Source of the DNA: Prochlorococcus sp. AG-363-N16
GTDB lineage: Bacteria; Cyanobacteriota; Cyanobacteriia; PCC-6307; Cyanobiaceae
Reading direction: 5' to 3'
Length of the DNA stretch: 64,000 bases
NCBI GenBank assembly: GCA_003280135.1
Contig: QCFW01000006.1
Span: 1-64,000 of the forward strand
Shown here piece after piece: positions 27,974 to 37,385 of the stretch. The notes beneath the pieces were generated by a model. That model searched no databases, was not told where the DNA came from, and saw only the letters and a list, made by a program, of their open reading frames with translations. Position 1 is the stretch's first letter. The number at the start of each line of letters is the position of its first letter. A program made the position numbers and the translations under genes.

Positions 27974-28100
27974 TGAGATCTTTTTTAATTGCCTAATCTA
28001 GAAGAACATACTTGAATAAGAGGTAATAATTAAATTAAATAGACACTTATAAGAGACCACTAACACAAGCAAGTATTAAATAAATAAGCTGATTAATAAT

Positions 28101-29408
28101 CTAATCAGAATCTAAAGGTGTTAAATCAAAAAGTTCTTCAACGATATTCAATGCCTGTCTTCTAGTTGAACTCGGTTGAGGCGAGCGAAGCTTAGTAACT
28201 GGTGTATGAAGAATTTTGTTTATTATGCCTTTAGTCAAAGCTTCAACAACTTTTCGTTCTCGAGCCGAAAAGTCCGGTCCCATTCTACTTAAAGCTTTTT
28301 GTAATTCTTCCTTTCTGATTGTTTCTAGATTTGAGCGTAAAAGATTGATTGTTGGAACTGCTTCTAGGCTGTCCCACCATTCAAGGAACATTTTCCCTTC
28401 TTGTGCTATTAATTTTTCTGCCTCTAAAGCCAACTTTTGTCTTGCTTCTTGATTTCTTGAAACAACTTCCTGAAGATCGTCAACATCATGAGAATCGACA
28501 TTGCTTATTTTCTGAACATCTGAATCAATATTTCTTGGAACTCCTATGTCAATCAATCTTAAAAAGTTCTTCCTTTGGATTGAATTCAACAAGTCAGAGT
28601 TAATAATTGGTTCTTCAGTAGAAGTACTTGTAAATACGAGTGAAGAAGTTTCTAAGCAATTATCTAGTTCCTCAAGTAATCCACATTTTATTGATAATTC
28701 GGGAAAGTCCTTAGAAAGATTTATTGCCCTTGGTAATGTTCTATTTAGTAATGTTAATGAAGAACAACCTTTAGATTGCAAATGTTGAATTAACAAGCGA
28801 CTCATTCTTCCAGCACCTATCACAGCAACCCTTTCAGACTCTAGCGTCATCAAACTGTCAATCCCTTTTGATTGACCAAGCTTTAATTGAGCTAATTCAA
28901 CGGCAGCTGAACTAATTGAAACTGCTCCTGTACCAAGGTTAGTTTCACTCCTTACTCTTTTCCCAGTGCTAACAGCTTGAGTAAGCAGTCTGTTCAGAAT
29001 TGGACCTAAAGCTTGGTTTTCTTGACCTAACCGGACCATTTTTTTAACTTGGGACAGTATTTGGCCTTCTCCAAGAACAAGACTATCTAGACCTCCAGAA
29101 ACTCTCATTACATGAGTTACCGCATCTGATTGATTATTTACAAACAAATGAGGGTATAGCTCCTCTGTTTGTAATTTAGAGTGATTTAATAAGAATTCCT
29201 TAATTTGCTGAATCCCAGGTTCTAAGTCTTTAACTAATGCATAGATTTCTAATCTATTGCATGTACTTAAAATCGAAACTTCAATAATGGAATCCTTACT
29301 TTTAAGTTCGTTAAAAGATTCGTGAATATATTCATCTGATATGCTCAATTTTTCTCGGACTTCCACAGGTGCCGTCCGATGACTAAGTCCGACGACAGCA
29401 ATGTTCAT
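28101..29408 (-). CDS. hemA: HemA, glutamyl-tRNA reductase
   Basis: HemA reduces glutamyl-tRNA to glutamate 1-semialdehyde, the committed step toward heme, chlorophyll and bilins. The 435-residue protein has VGLSHRTAPVEVREKL at the N-terminus and the catalytic Cys50 in LSTCNRLEIY. GGLDSLVLGEGQILSQVKKM lies near residue 105, and the NADPH site VIGAGRMSRLLIQHL near residue 194. A C-terminal dimer domain follows. It lies 31 bases after glpX on the same strand, tying pigment precursor synthesis to a carbon-fixation gene. Confidence 0.96.
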   Translation of the reverse strand: MNIAVVGLSHRTAPVEVREKLSISDEYIHESFNELKSKDSIIEVSILSTCNRLEIYALVKDLEPGIQQIKEFLLNHSKLQTEELYPHLFVNNQSDAVTHVMRVSGGLDSLVLGEGQILSQVKKMVRLGQENQALGPILNRLLTQAVSTGKRVRSETNLGTGAVSISSAAVELAQLKLGQSKGIDSLMTLESERVAVIGAGRMSRLLIQHLQSKGCSSLTLLNRTLPRAINLSKDFPELSIKCGLLEELDNCLETSSLVFTSTSTEEPIINSDLLNSIQRKNFLRLIDIGVPRNIDSDVQKISNVDSHDVDDLQEVVSRNQEARQKLALEAEKLIAQEGKMFLEWWDSLEAVPTINLLRSNLETIRKEELQKALSRMGPDFSARERKVVEALTKGIINKILHTPVTKLRSPQPSSTRRQALNIVEELFDLTPLDSD

Positions 29409-29439
29409 AATGTAATTACCATATAAGGTTAATAGGATT

Positions 29440-30444
29440 TCAATTCAAAGAAATGCTTGTAGCACCATCCTTAATATGAACTGTATTTGTAAAACGTGCA
29501 GTGTTGTCTAATGTACTTATTACAAGACTACTTGTTCGAGTGCAATCCTTTTCGAATTTAACACCATTAAACAGAAGTCCATCAGTGATTCCACTACCAG
29601 CAAAAACTACATTATCTCCAGAAGCTAGTTCATTAGCTTCATAGATACGATCAATATCAGTAATTCCCATCTCATTAAGTCGAGATATATTTCCTTCTTT
29701 CGTATAATCTGCCCATTCTGAAGTCATTGCTATAGCTGGGTCATAGACAAGTTGTCCTTGGAAGTGACCTCCTAATGCTCTCATTGCGGCTGCTGATATA
29801 ACTCCTTCTGGAGCTGCTCCAATACCCATTAAGCAATGAGTTCCTGTGCCTGCAAAACCACAAGCTATGGCAGCCTGAACATCCCCGTCAGAAATTGGCT
29901 GGACTCTCGCTCCCGTGGACCTGATTTCTGAAATCAATTCTTTATGTCTTGCACGATCCATAACAACTATTGTTAATTCACTAATAGAAAGGCCAAGACA
30001 ATCACTAAGAATTTTGATATTTTCTGTTGCTGATTTACGTATATCGACTCTCCCTTTTGCTGCTGGAGGTGCGGCAAGTTTTTTCATATAAAAATCTGGA
30101 GCATTAAATAATCCGCCTCGATCAGAAGCAGCCAATACAGCCATTGAACCTCTTTGATTATTTGCGCAAAGGTTCGTTCCTTCACATGGATCAACAGCAA
30201 AGTCAACTCCTGGCCCAGATCCACTACCTACCTCTTCTCCTATATACAACATAGGAGCTTCATCTCTTTCTCCCTCTCCAATAACAATCTTTCCTTGCAT
30301 TTGAATCTTACCCATTCTTTTTCGCATTGCTTCTACAGCTGCTGCGTCAGCCTCATCTTTTTGCCCCAAACCGGTAAGTTCTGCAGAAGCTATAGCTGCC
30401 TGTTCGACAACCTCGAGAATTTCTTGAATTAGAGTGCGGTCCAC
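29440..30444 (-). CDS. glpX: GlpX-type class II fructose-1,6-/sedoheptulose-1,7-bisphosphatase
   Basis: In cyanobacteria this enzyme dephosphorylates both FBP and SBP in the Calvin cycle. The 334 residues from the GTG at 30444 match the family length. A start 13 codons upstream would add an atypical N-terminus. Motifs are [30 protein letters not shown], the metal site [18 protein letters not shown] near residue 60 and [11 protein letters not shown] near residue 85, each partly quoted. [19 protein letters not shown] follows later. It heads the minus-strand glpX-hemA-glgC-gnd-pgl series and is divergent from rpe. Confidence 0.95.
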   Translation of the reverse strand: MDRTLIQEILEVVEQAAIASAELTGLGQKDEADAAAVEAMRKRMGKIQMQGKIVIGEGERDEAPMLYIGEEVGSGSGPGVDFAVDPCEGTNLCANNQRGSMAVLAASDRGGLFNAPDFYMKKLAAPPAAKGRVDIRKSATENIKILSDCLGLSISELTIVVMDRARHKELISEIRSTGARVQPISDGDVQAAIACGFAGTGTHCLMGIGAAPEGVISAAAMRALGGHFQGQLVYDPAIAMTSEWADYTKEGNISRLNEMGITDIDRIYEANELASGDNVVFAGSGITDGLLFNGVKFEKDCTRTSSLVISTLDNTARFTNTVHIKDGATSISLN

Positions 30445-30635
30445 TTTTAAATGATTTGTAAGAGAGAGGGCTAAGCAAAACAACCCTTAATGGCAGGACT
30501 ATAAATGATCGAAGAAACTCTCTGATCAAAAATATGCCGATTTTTTGTCTTAGAGCATAAAAGTTTATCAGTGTGAGACCTATCACTTAAAAGAACATCT
30601 CTTTTATAGAATAAAAAGTAATTTTTAAAATATCC
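30445..30635. promoter_or_regulatory. Shared divergent control region of glpX and rpe
   Basis: About 190 bases separate the two Calvin-cycle genes, so promoters for both must lie here. The region is AT-rich with a GATCxxAG-type short inverted repeat (TGATCG at 30504 and TGATCA at 30520). No known operator can be named. Confidence 0.4.
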
Positions 30636-31307
30636 ATGAGTTCTAAATCACTTGTCATAGCTCCTTCAATACTTTCAGCAGACTTCGCGAAGCTTGGAGA
30701 AGAAGTTCAATCTATTGATAAAGCTGGAGCAGATTGGATTCATGTTGATGTTATGGACGGCAGGTTTGTTCCGAACATAACTATTGGACCACTAATAGTT
30801 GAGGCTCTGCGGCCAGTAACAAAGAAACCATTAGATGTTCATTTAATGATTGTGGAACCTGAAAAATATGTTGGAGATTTTGCAAAGGCTGGAGCAGATC
30901 ATATTTATGTACAAGTTGAAGCTTGCCCTCATCTTCATAGAAACCTAGGTCAAATTAAGGATTTGGGAAAAAAAGCAGGCGCAGTACTAAATCCAAGCAC
31001 TTCTTTAGACACACTTGAATACTGTTTAGAATTGTGCGATTTAGTGTTGATTATGAGCGTTAATCCAGGTTTTGGAGGACAAAGTTTTATAGAAAGTCAG
31101 GTCCAAAAAATTAGGGATCTTCGCAAAATGTGTGACAAGAAAGGTCTTGACCCATGGATCGAGGTAGATGGAGGAATTAAAGCAAATAACGCTTGGAAAG
31201 TAATAGAAGCCGGTGCAAATGCAATTGTTAGTGGTTCAGGTGTATTTAATCAACCTAATTATGCAGAAGCTATTGAAGGAATAAGAAATAGTAAAAGACC
31301 ACAGTAA
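30636..31307 (+). CDS. rpe: Rpe, ribulose-phosphate 3-epimerase
   Basis: Rpe interconverts xylulose 5-phosphate and ribulose 5-phosphate in the Calvin and pentose phosphate pathways. The 223-residue TIM barrel has [16 protein letters not shown] near residue 9, [16 protein letters not shown] near residue 35 with metal-binding His and Asp, and [25 protein letters not shown] near residue 140 and [10 protein letters not shown] near residue 176 complete it. The length is normal and the ATG start is clear. It ends 11 bases from the convergent ccsA gene. Confidence 0.97.
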   Translation: MSSKSLVIAPSILSADFAKLGEEVQSIDKAGADWIHVDVMDGRFVPNITIGPLIVEALRPVTKKPLDVHLMIVEPEKYVGDFAKAGADHIYVQVEACPHLHRNLGQIKDLGKKAGAVLNPSTSLDTLEYCLELCDLVLIMSVNPGFGGQSFIESQVQKIRDLRKMCDKKGLDPWIEVDGGIKANNAWKVIEAGANAIVSGSGVFNQPNYAEAIEGIRNSKRPQ

Positions 31308-31318
31308 GTAATCAGAAT

Positions 31319-32284
31319 TCACAAAAACCAACCGTAACTATGTAATCCTATACCTAGTAAGTTAACTCCTATATAACATATAAGAATCACAAATAAACCG
31401 AGAATTGCGATTAAAGCAGGTCTGCGACCTTGCCATCCTTTTGTTATTCGAGTATGTAAGTATGCAGCATATACTAACCATGTAATAAAAGCCCAGGTTT
31501 CTTTTGGATCCCAACTCCACCAAGTTCCCCAAGCTTCATTGGCCCATATTGCCCCACTAATTAAGCCAAATGTTAAAAGTAGGAAACCTAAAGTAATAGT
31601 TCTATAACTCAAACTATCAAGTTGCTCTGTTAAAGAAAATTCAATTGGAAATAGATTAAAAGAGTTGTCATTCAGTTGATCTGACTTATTAAATGCTTCT
31701 CGATATGAACCAACACCATATGAGCTACTTCGAATTTGTAGTTCTTTAGAATTAGATGAAAGCAAAACAGCAGATGATAACAAAGATCCTATAAGCAATG
31801 CGGCATAACTAAGCATAATTACTGTTACATGCATCATTAACCAATTAGATCTTAATGCAGGGACTAACGCGCTTGAATGCTGTAATTCTTGAGGAAGTGC
31901 AAAGCTTGCAAAAGCGATAATTAATAGTGAAAAAGGTGTAAGAATCGCGTTAATAAGAGGAGAGGAAAATAAACGATCTATTAAAATTTGAAATAGAGTA
32001 AAAGACCATGTTAGGAAACATAATGACTCATATAGATTACTCACAGGAAAATGAGAAGTTTCTATCCAACGTATAATTAGTTGAGTAGCTAATATTAGAT
32101 TAGTTAAAGCAATAAAAAAAATTATGATTTGAGACTTTCTAGATATAATTGCAGTCCAAAGGGAAAAGGGAAGAATCACTAATAGAATTAAGAATGCAAT
32201 TGATCCTAAAAGAGATACTGGATCATTAAAGTAATTATTATAAAGACTATTTAAGGCTTCTGGAAAGTAAATAAGTTTATTCAT
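31319..32284 (-). CDS. ccsA: CcsA, cytochrome c biogenesis (system II) membrane protein
   Basis: CcsA carries heme across the membrane and, with Ccs1, attaches it to c-type cytochromes such as cytochrome f. The 321-residue protein has about eight membrane segments. It has the tryptophan-rich [12 protein letters not shown] motif near residue 250 and conserved histidines, including one before the last helix. The start at 32284 is chosen because its ATG overlaps the upstream stop as ATGA; a longer frame would add 20 residues lying inside lptF. This overlap implies translational coupling to lptF. Confidence 0.93.
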   Translation of the reverse strand: MNKLIYFPEALNSLYNNYFNDPVSLLGSIAFLILLVILPFSLWTAIISRKSQIIIFFIALTNLILATQLIIRWIETSHFPVSNLYESLCFLTWSFTLFQILIDRLFSSPLINAILTPFSLLIIAFASFALPQELQHSSALVPALRSNWLMMHVTVIMLSYAALLIGSLLSSAVLLSSNSKELQIRSSSYGVGSYREAFNKSDQLNDNSFNLFPIEFSLTEQLDSLSYRTITLGFLLLTFGLISGAIWANEAWGTWWSWDPKETWAFITWLVYAAYLHTRITKGWQGRRPALIAILGLFVILICYIGVNLLGIGLHSYGWFL

Positions 32285-33459
32285 TTCATTATATATCTTA
32301 AAAGAATTGAACCACCAAATAGTGAAATAAGTACAGGAGACCATGCGGCTATAATCGGATTGAGTGAGCCGCCAACTCCTAAGGAACTGAATGTAAAGCT
32401 TAAAATATAATAAATTAGAATTAAAACTATACTTAATCCAAAGCCTTGACTCTTAGTGGTTCTTATATTTGGTTTAATTCCTAAAGTGGCACCAATCAGG
32501 CTGAAAACAAAACAGGCCATTGGCAAGGTAAACTTTTCTTGTATACGAACCTGCATTCTTCTGGTTTCTTTGAGATTACCTGAGAGCTTGTATAATTTCT
32601 GAGCTTTTAATGCATCACTTAAAGACATGTTATTAGAATCCTTAGGCAATTCTGCTACTTTTTGTGGCCCAGAATCTAAGGGATAAATGTAACTTTCAAA
32701 TTCCAAAGTAACTGTACTTCCATTTGGTGCCAAAGTAAGAATATTTCCATTTATAAACTCCCATGAACTCAGACTATCCTTCCAGCTGGCCTTATCAGAT
32801 TTTAAAACCTGAGTATAATTTGGCTTAGTAAAATCTAGAAGAGTTACCTTTTTCATCTCACCACCACTAAAATCTTTTGCATAAAAAAGATGAGTTAGGC
32901 CCTCTCCTCGCTTTCCTTTCCTAGAATAAACTATATCTTCAGAATGATATGAATGCATTGCGACACCTAATCCTTTTCTGAGTGTTATATCAGCCAGTTG
33001 ATTAGAGTTTGGTACTATTATATTGTTAAATAAGAATGTTCCTATAGTCATAAATATACCTATTGATAATGCTGCAGAAATTATTCTTGTGGGTTGGATA
33101 CCAATACTTAAAAGAGCCTTTATTTCACTATTAGTTGATAATTTACTATATGTAAGCAATGTAGCCATTAAAACAGCCATAGGAAATGAAAGAACCAAAA
33201 ATTCAGGCAATCTAAGAAACAAAACAGCTACTGCTATATTTAAGGAAAGACCCTTTTCAACTATTTCTCTAACCAATTCGAACATTGCTCCTAAAGTAAG
33301 AGAAATTGTTGTAAACGCTGATACAGCAAAAAGAAGAGGAGGTATTAATTCTGCTATCAACCATCTATCTAATAGTGGAACTCTTAGCCAAAGTGAATCC
33401 AGGTAACTTACTAATCTGAAATTCAGCATTTTTTTAGTGAAACTTATTTTATTCATCAT
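32281..33459 (-). CDS. LptF/LptG-family lipopolysaccharide export permease
   Basis: This 392-residue protein belongs to the YjgP/YjgQ family that extracts LPS from the inner membrane. Three membrane helices lie in the first 130 residues ([42 protein letters not shown]). A periplasmic beta-jellyroll region of about 160 residues follows, and three C-terminal helices end with [14 protein letters not shown]. Picocyanobacteria often have one such gene acting as a homodimer. It follows lptB by three bases, so the ATPase and permease are made together. LpxD elsewhere in the window supports an LPS-bearing outer membrane. Confidence 0.87.
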   Translation of the reverse strand: MMNKISFTKKMLNFRLVSYLDSLWLRVPLLDRWLIAELIPPLLFAVSAFTTISLTLGAMFELVREIVEKGLSLNIAVAVLFLRLPEFLVLSFPMAVLMATLLTYSKLSTNSEIKALLSIGIQPTRIISAALSIGIFMTIGTFLFNNIIVPNSNQLADITLRKGLGVAMHSYHSEDIVYSRKGKRGEGLTHLFYAKDFSGGEMKKVTLLDFTKPNYTQVLKSDKASWKDSLSSWEFINGNILTLAPNGSTVTLEFESYIYPLDSGPQKVAELPKDSNNMSLSDALKAQKLYKLSGNLKETRRMQVRIQEKFTLPMACFVFSLIGATLGIKPNIRTTKSQGFGLSIVLILIYYILSFTFSSLGVGGSLNPIIAAWSPVLISLFGGSILLRYIMK

Positions 33460-33462
33460 TTC

Positions 33463-34191
33463 TTAAAGCCTAAAGCTATCTCCTAAATAATGCTGCTTAA
33501 CAAGTTTATTTTTTGCCACCTCATCTGAAGTCCCTGAAGCCAGAATTTTTCCATTACTGAGAATATAAGATCTATCAGTAATTGCCAATGTCTCTCTAAC
33601 ATTATGATCAGTTATTAAAATTCCCATTCCTGATTCTTGTAGTTTTTTAATCAAACATTGAAGGTCAAATACAGCCAAGGGATCAACGCCAGCAAAAGGT
33701 TCATCTAACAAAAGATATTTTGGGCCTTTTCTACCTAATGAGAGTGCCCTTGCAACTTCACAACGACGTCTCTCGCCACCTGACAATTGAAATCCCTTGC
33801 GTTCAAGGAAACTGCCTAAATTAAATTCATTAATAATTTGTTCTCTTCTTAATCTTCTATGTGATGCATTAGCTATGGTTTGAGATATTGCAATATCTAT
33901 GTTCTCAAGAACACTTAGGTTTCTAAAGATACTTGGTTCCTGGGGTAAATATCCAATACCTAACCTTGAACGGATAGGCATAGAAGTATATGTAACAATT
34001 CTATTTTCAAGAAAGACATCACCATAGTTAGGAGTTAATTGTCCAGAAAAAATATTAAATGATGTTGTTTTACCGGCTCCGTTGGGGCCTAAAAGGCCTA
34101 TAACTTCTCCTGGTTTAACCTCAATCGAAACATCTTTAACAAGTAAGATTCCTTTTATAGAAACAGTAACATTGGCAAGTTGTAAGCTCAT
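33463..34191 (-). CDS. lptB: LptB, LPS export ABC transporter ATPase
   Basis: LptB powers LPS extraction and transport. In the 242-residue protein the Walker A motif GPNGAGKTT lies near residue 36, the Q-loop YLPQEPSIF near residue 84, the signature LSGGERRR near residue 136 and Walker B YLLLDEPFAGVDP near residue 158. The switch His is in LITDHNVRET. The PSIFRNLSVLENI segment is characteristic of LptB. It is three bases upstream of the lptF-type gene. A weak terminator separates it from the DUF309 gene upstream. Confidence 0.94.
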   Translation of the reverse strand: MSLQLANVTVSIKGILLVKDVSIEVKPGEVIGLLGPNGAGKTTSFNIFSGQLTPNYGDVFLENRIVTYTSMPIRSRLGIGYLPQEPSIFRNLSVLENIDIAISQTIANASHRRLRREQIINEFNLGSFLERKGFQLSGGERRRCEVARALSLGRKGPKYLLLDEPFAGVDPLAVFDLQCLIKKLQESGMGILITDHNVRETLAITDRSYILSNGKILASGTSDEVAKNKLVKQHYLGDSFRL

Positions 34192-34204
34192 CTATTTATA
34201 ATAA

Positions 34205-34236
34205 AGAAAAGATAAGCATAATTATTGGCTTATGTA
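34205..34236 (-). terminator. Possible terminator after the typA-DUF309 pair
   Basis: On the minus strand ATAAGC (34233-34228) pairs with GCTTAT (34217-34212), followed by a T-rich stretch CTTTTCTTT. A 6-bp AT-rich stem makes this a modest call, but its place between the two transcription units fits. Confidence 0.4.
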
Positions 34237-34270
34237 AGGTTTTTTTATATTGGTACATTCTGGAAAATAT

Positions 34271-34654
34271 CTAGTAGATATTGATATAAGGAAGTAGTGA
34301 TGATTTAGTAGAATTATTTAGTTGTAATTCACTTAGTTTATAATCAACTGTACTAATCAAGTTATCTATGTCAAACCACACTGATGAAGACAATGAATCT
34401 TTGAGCCTACCTAAAGCTTCTCCATATAAAATTGTTGCTCCTCTTATATTTCCTCTATCAAGATGTAATTGAGCAACAGCAATTTGTAAAACTGCTTGAA
34501 TGATTTTTCTTTCTGGTCCAGATGTTTCATGCCATATTTCCTCAAACAAATCATGAGCCTCATACCATTTCTGAGAATTAAATAGTGAAACAGCCTGCTT
34601 AAATCTAATATCATCTGAAAAATCAAATTTATGAGATTGTGAATTATTAATCAC
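34271..34654 (-). CDS. DUF309 protein
   Basis: This 127-residue all-helical protein carries the DUF309 hallmark HDLFEEIWHETSGPERKIIQAVLQIAVAQLHLDRGN, quoted here as two joined parts around residues 34-70. The FNSQKWYEAHDLFEEIW start of the motif is typical, and conserved His, Glu and Trp could bind a metal or ligand. The function of the family is unknown. Its start overlaps the stop of typA as ATGA, so it is translated together with that GTPase. It lies above lptB on the same strand but with an 80-base gap. Confidence 0.8.
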   Translation of the reverse strand: MINNSQSHKFDFSDDIRFKQAVSLFNSQKWYEAHDLFEEIWHETSGPERKIIQAVLQIAVAQLHLDRGNIRGATILYGEALGRLKDSLSSSVWFDIDNLISTVDYKLSELQLNNSTKSSLLPYINIY

Positions 34655-36453
34655 TTTTTAGAAATTTTTTTTCGAAATAATTTCCTAAGTCTTATAGATT
34701 CTGGTGTAACTTCCAACATTTCATCTGGACCTATATATTCAAGTGCTCGTTCCAATGTCATCTCTATAGGAGACTGCAAAGTATCTAATTCTTCTGCTCC
34801 AGCTGATCGCATATTAGTTAACTGCTTTGTTTTGCAGATGTTTATTTCTAAATCTTGTTGCCTATTATTTTCTCCAATAATCATCCCCTTATAAACCTTA
34901 GTTCCTGGCTTAATAAAATACTGACCTCTGTCTTCTGCATTTTTTAAAGCATAAAATGTAGATACTCCCTCTTCAAAGGAAATAAGTACTCCATTTCGAC
35001 GTGATTCAAATTCTCCAACAGAAGCTCTATATTCAAAAAAAGAATGGCTCATGATTCCTTCACCTTTAGTCGCTCGTATAAATTCTCCTCTAAACCCAAT
35101 AAGGCCTCTTGATGGGACAATAAATTCCAGCTGAGTTCTACCATCATTACTATTAATCATATTTTGCATTTCTGCTTTCCTGACTCCTAGCTTTTCTATG
35201 CATGTTCCTACAGATAATTCAGGTACATCTAAAACCAGGGTTTCAATCGGCTCGCATAAAGTATCATCTATTGTTCTATAGATAACTTGAGGCTGGGAAA
35301 CTTGAAATTCATATCCTTCTCGTCTCATCGTTTCAATTAAAATACCTAAATGCAATTCACCTCTACCACTCACTAGAAATTTATCCGGCGAATCTGTTTC
35401 TTCAACTCTTAAAGCAACATTAGTAAGTAATTCTTTATTAAGTCGTTCTCTTAATTGACGACTAGTAACAAATTTACCTTCTTTGCCAGCAAAAGGTGAG
35501 TCATTAACTACAAATGTCATCCTTAAGGTTGGTTCATCAACCTTAATTAAGGGCAGAGCTTGTGGCTCATCTGGGCAGGCTATTGTTTCTCCAATGTTAA
35601 CATCATCAAAGCCAGCTAGAGCAACTATATTTCCGGCATATGCTTCATTTATTTCTTTACGCTGAAGACCATCAAAACCTAATAATTTAGAAATTTTTCC
35701 CTTTTTAAGGGTCCCATCTTCTTTTATCAAACTAGCTTTTTGGCCATTTTTTATAATTCCATTATGAACTCTTCCAATTATTATTCTTCCTAGAAAATCA
35801 GAATAATCTAAGGTAGTTATTTGTAACTGGAGAGGTTTTGATTTATCTCCTACTGGTGGTGGTACATGTCTGATGATTGAATCAAACAGAGGCTTCATAT
35901 TTTGACTCTCGGTTTTCATATCTGGCTTAGCGAATCCTCCTAATCCACTCCCAAAGAGGTAAGGGAAATCACATTGGTCATCATCTGCTCCTAATTCAAT
36001 AAAAAGATCTAAAACCTTATCAACTGCAATCTCTGGATCTACTCTAGAACGATCAATCTTATTAATAAATACTATAGGTCTTAAGCCTTTTTCAAGAGCT
36101 TTTTTTAAAACAAAACGAGTCTGAGGCATAGGTCCCTCATTAGCGTCTACTATCAATAAACATCCATCAACCATACCCAAAACCCTCTCTACCTCTCCCC
36201 CAAAATCTGCATGTCCAGGGGTATCAACAATATTAATTAGGGTCTCGTTAAAGATTACTGCTGTGTTTTTAGATAGAATTGTTATTCCTCTTTCTCGTTC
36301 AAGGTCATTTGAATCCATAACACAGTTAGGGATTGCTTCATTATCACGGAATATTCCAGACTGAGAAAGCAATGCATCTACAAGCGTTGTTTTTCCATGA
36401 TCTACATGAGCAATGATTGCAATATTTCGAATAGAATTGTCTTTAACACTCAT
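34651..36453 (-). CDS. typA: TypA/BipA, ribosome-associated translational GTPase
   Basis: TypA is an EF-G-like GTPase that helps ribosome assembly, especially under stress. The 600-residue protein has the P-loop IIAHVDHGKTTL near residue 12, the G2/G3 region ERERGITI and DTPGHADFGGEV near residue 75, and G4 NKIDRSR near residue 130. EF-G domain II (GRIIIGRVHNG) follows, as does the C-terminal TypA-specific domain. VSGRGELHLGILIETMRREGYE is around residue 365, where no long part need be quoted. Length and start are standard. It overlaps DUF309 downstream. Confidence 0.96.
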   Translation of the reverse strand: MSVKDNSIRNIAIIAHVDHGKTTLVDALLSQSGIFRDNEAIPNCVMDSNDLERERGITILSKNTAVIFNETLINIVDTPGHADFGGEVERVLGMVDGCLLIVDANEGPMPQTRFVLKKALEKGLRPIVFINKIDRSRVDPEIAVDKVLDLFIELGADDDQCDFPYLFGSGLGGFAKPDMKTESQNMKPLFDSIIRHVPPPVGDKSKPLQLQITTLDYSDFLGRIIIGRVHNGIIKNGQKASLIKEDGTLKKGKISKLLGFDGLQRKEINEAYAGNIVALAGFDDVNIGETIACPDEPQALPLIKVDEPTLRMTFVVNDSPFAGKEGKFVTSRQLRERLNKELLTNVALRVEETDSPDKFLVSGRGELHLGILIETMRREGYEFQVSQPQVIYRTIDDTLCEPIETLVLDVPELSVGTCIEKLGVRKAEMQNMINSNDGRTQLEFIVPSRGLIGFRGEFIRATKGEGIMSHSFFEYRASVGEFESRRNGVLISFEEGVSTFYALKNAEDRGQYFIKPGTKVYKGMIIGENNRQQDLEINICKTKQLTNMRSAGAEELDTLQSPIEMTLERALEYIGPDEMLEVTPESIRLRKLFRKKISKK

Positions 36454-36541
36454 GACTAAAAGGCCTACAAGGATGAACCAAAATAATTATCTCGAAACAA
36501 TATCTCAAATTGAGCTCATTTAGAAAGGAATTAAGCCTCTA

Positions 36542-37276
36542 TTATTTAATTTGAGTCAATTTTTTATTAGCTTTATTAAATTTCTTAAGTGCATCAACTG
36601 TTCCTTCAAATCTCCAGTGCCAAGGCTCAAAACTAACTCCCTGTTGATTATCTTTAGGAAATGACAAAATGAAATGGTATCTTGCTGCATTATTTTTAAG
36701 CCATTTATAAGCAGGAGTTTCTTCAAATTCAACTTCAAAATCTGTATGTCTCATTGACCCATCACCTAAATCAACAGCATATCCTGTACTGTGTTCGGAA
36801 TAACCTGGAGGTGCTGAAACTTTTGCCCTTTCAATGGCAATCTGATTACGTCGTGATTTGTTTTCATAGAAAATTTCTTTTTGCAATTCAATAGATCGGT
36901 AACCACTTAGGAGAATCAATTGAATTCCATCTCTTTCTGCAGAAGAACTCATTTTCATTAAAGCTTTGTAAGTGTCTCTATGGACATCTAGGCCAGGTAA
37001 AACAGTTACAAGATCTTCTGGGTCTACCTCATCGTATTGAAGGTGACCTAAAAGAGAATTATCTGCTGATTGAACATTTATCGTTTGATCTAATAAGGCT
37101 TGAGAAAGTCTTTTTTGTGAAAAAAAGAAGAAAAACAAAAATAAAATAATTGTTATGGAAAATAAAAATAAATATTTCCTGTTTCGTATTGAATTGGATG
37201 CTCGAACTGGGCTATATCTTTTAGCCAAAGGAATTTCTTCTTCTTCCTTGATTCCATTTTTATCTAATCGACTCAC
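36542..37276 (-). CDS. Membrane-anchored D-alanyl-D-alanine carboxypeptidase, VanY-like (M15)
   Basis: The 244-residue protein trims peptidoglycan stem peptides. A cytoplasmic tail of 33 residues precedes one membrane helix (YLFLFSITIILFLFFFFF). The external M15 domain has SGYRSIELQKEIF near residue 126 and the zinc-site SEHSTGYAVDLGD near residue 160, which supplies His and Asp. The final FEPWHWRFEG near residue 218 supplies the last His. All zinc ligands appear intact. It is on the same strand as typA, 88 bases away, and divergent from chlP. A second, VanX-like M15 enzyme lies 6 kb further on. Confidence 0.88.
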   Translation of the reverse strand: MSRLDKNGIKEEEEIPLAKRYSPVRASNSIRNRKYLFLFSITIILFLFFFFFSQKRLSQALLDQTINVQSADNSLLGHLQYDEVDPEDLVTVLPGLDVHRDTYKALMKMSSSAERDGIQLILLSGYRSIELQKEIFYENKSRRNQIAIERAKVSAPPGYSEHSTGYAVDLGDGSMRHTDFEVEFEETPAYKWLKNNAARYHFILSFPKDNQQGVSFEPWHWRFEGTVDALKKFNKANKKLTQIK

Positions 37277-37385
37277 AAAAATTGGGGAAATGTTGTTTCG
37301 ATCGTAACGGGATAGGCAAATTGTTGATACGTAATTTGCCTTAAAGATGTAAGTTTTAAATAACTTCTATTTTTAAAGATTAAAG

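Noticed and set aside
28216-28788. Three overlapping plus-strand open frames
   Set aside because: They are antisense shadows within hemA, which has all its family motifs on the minus strand.
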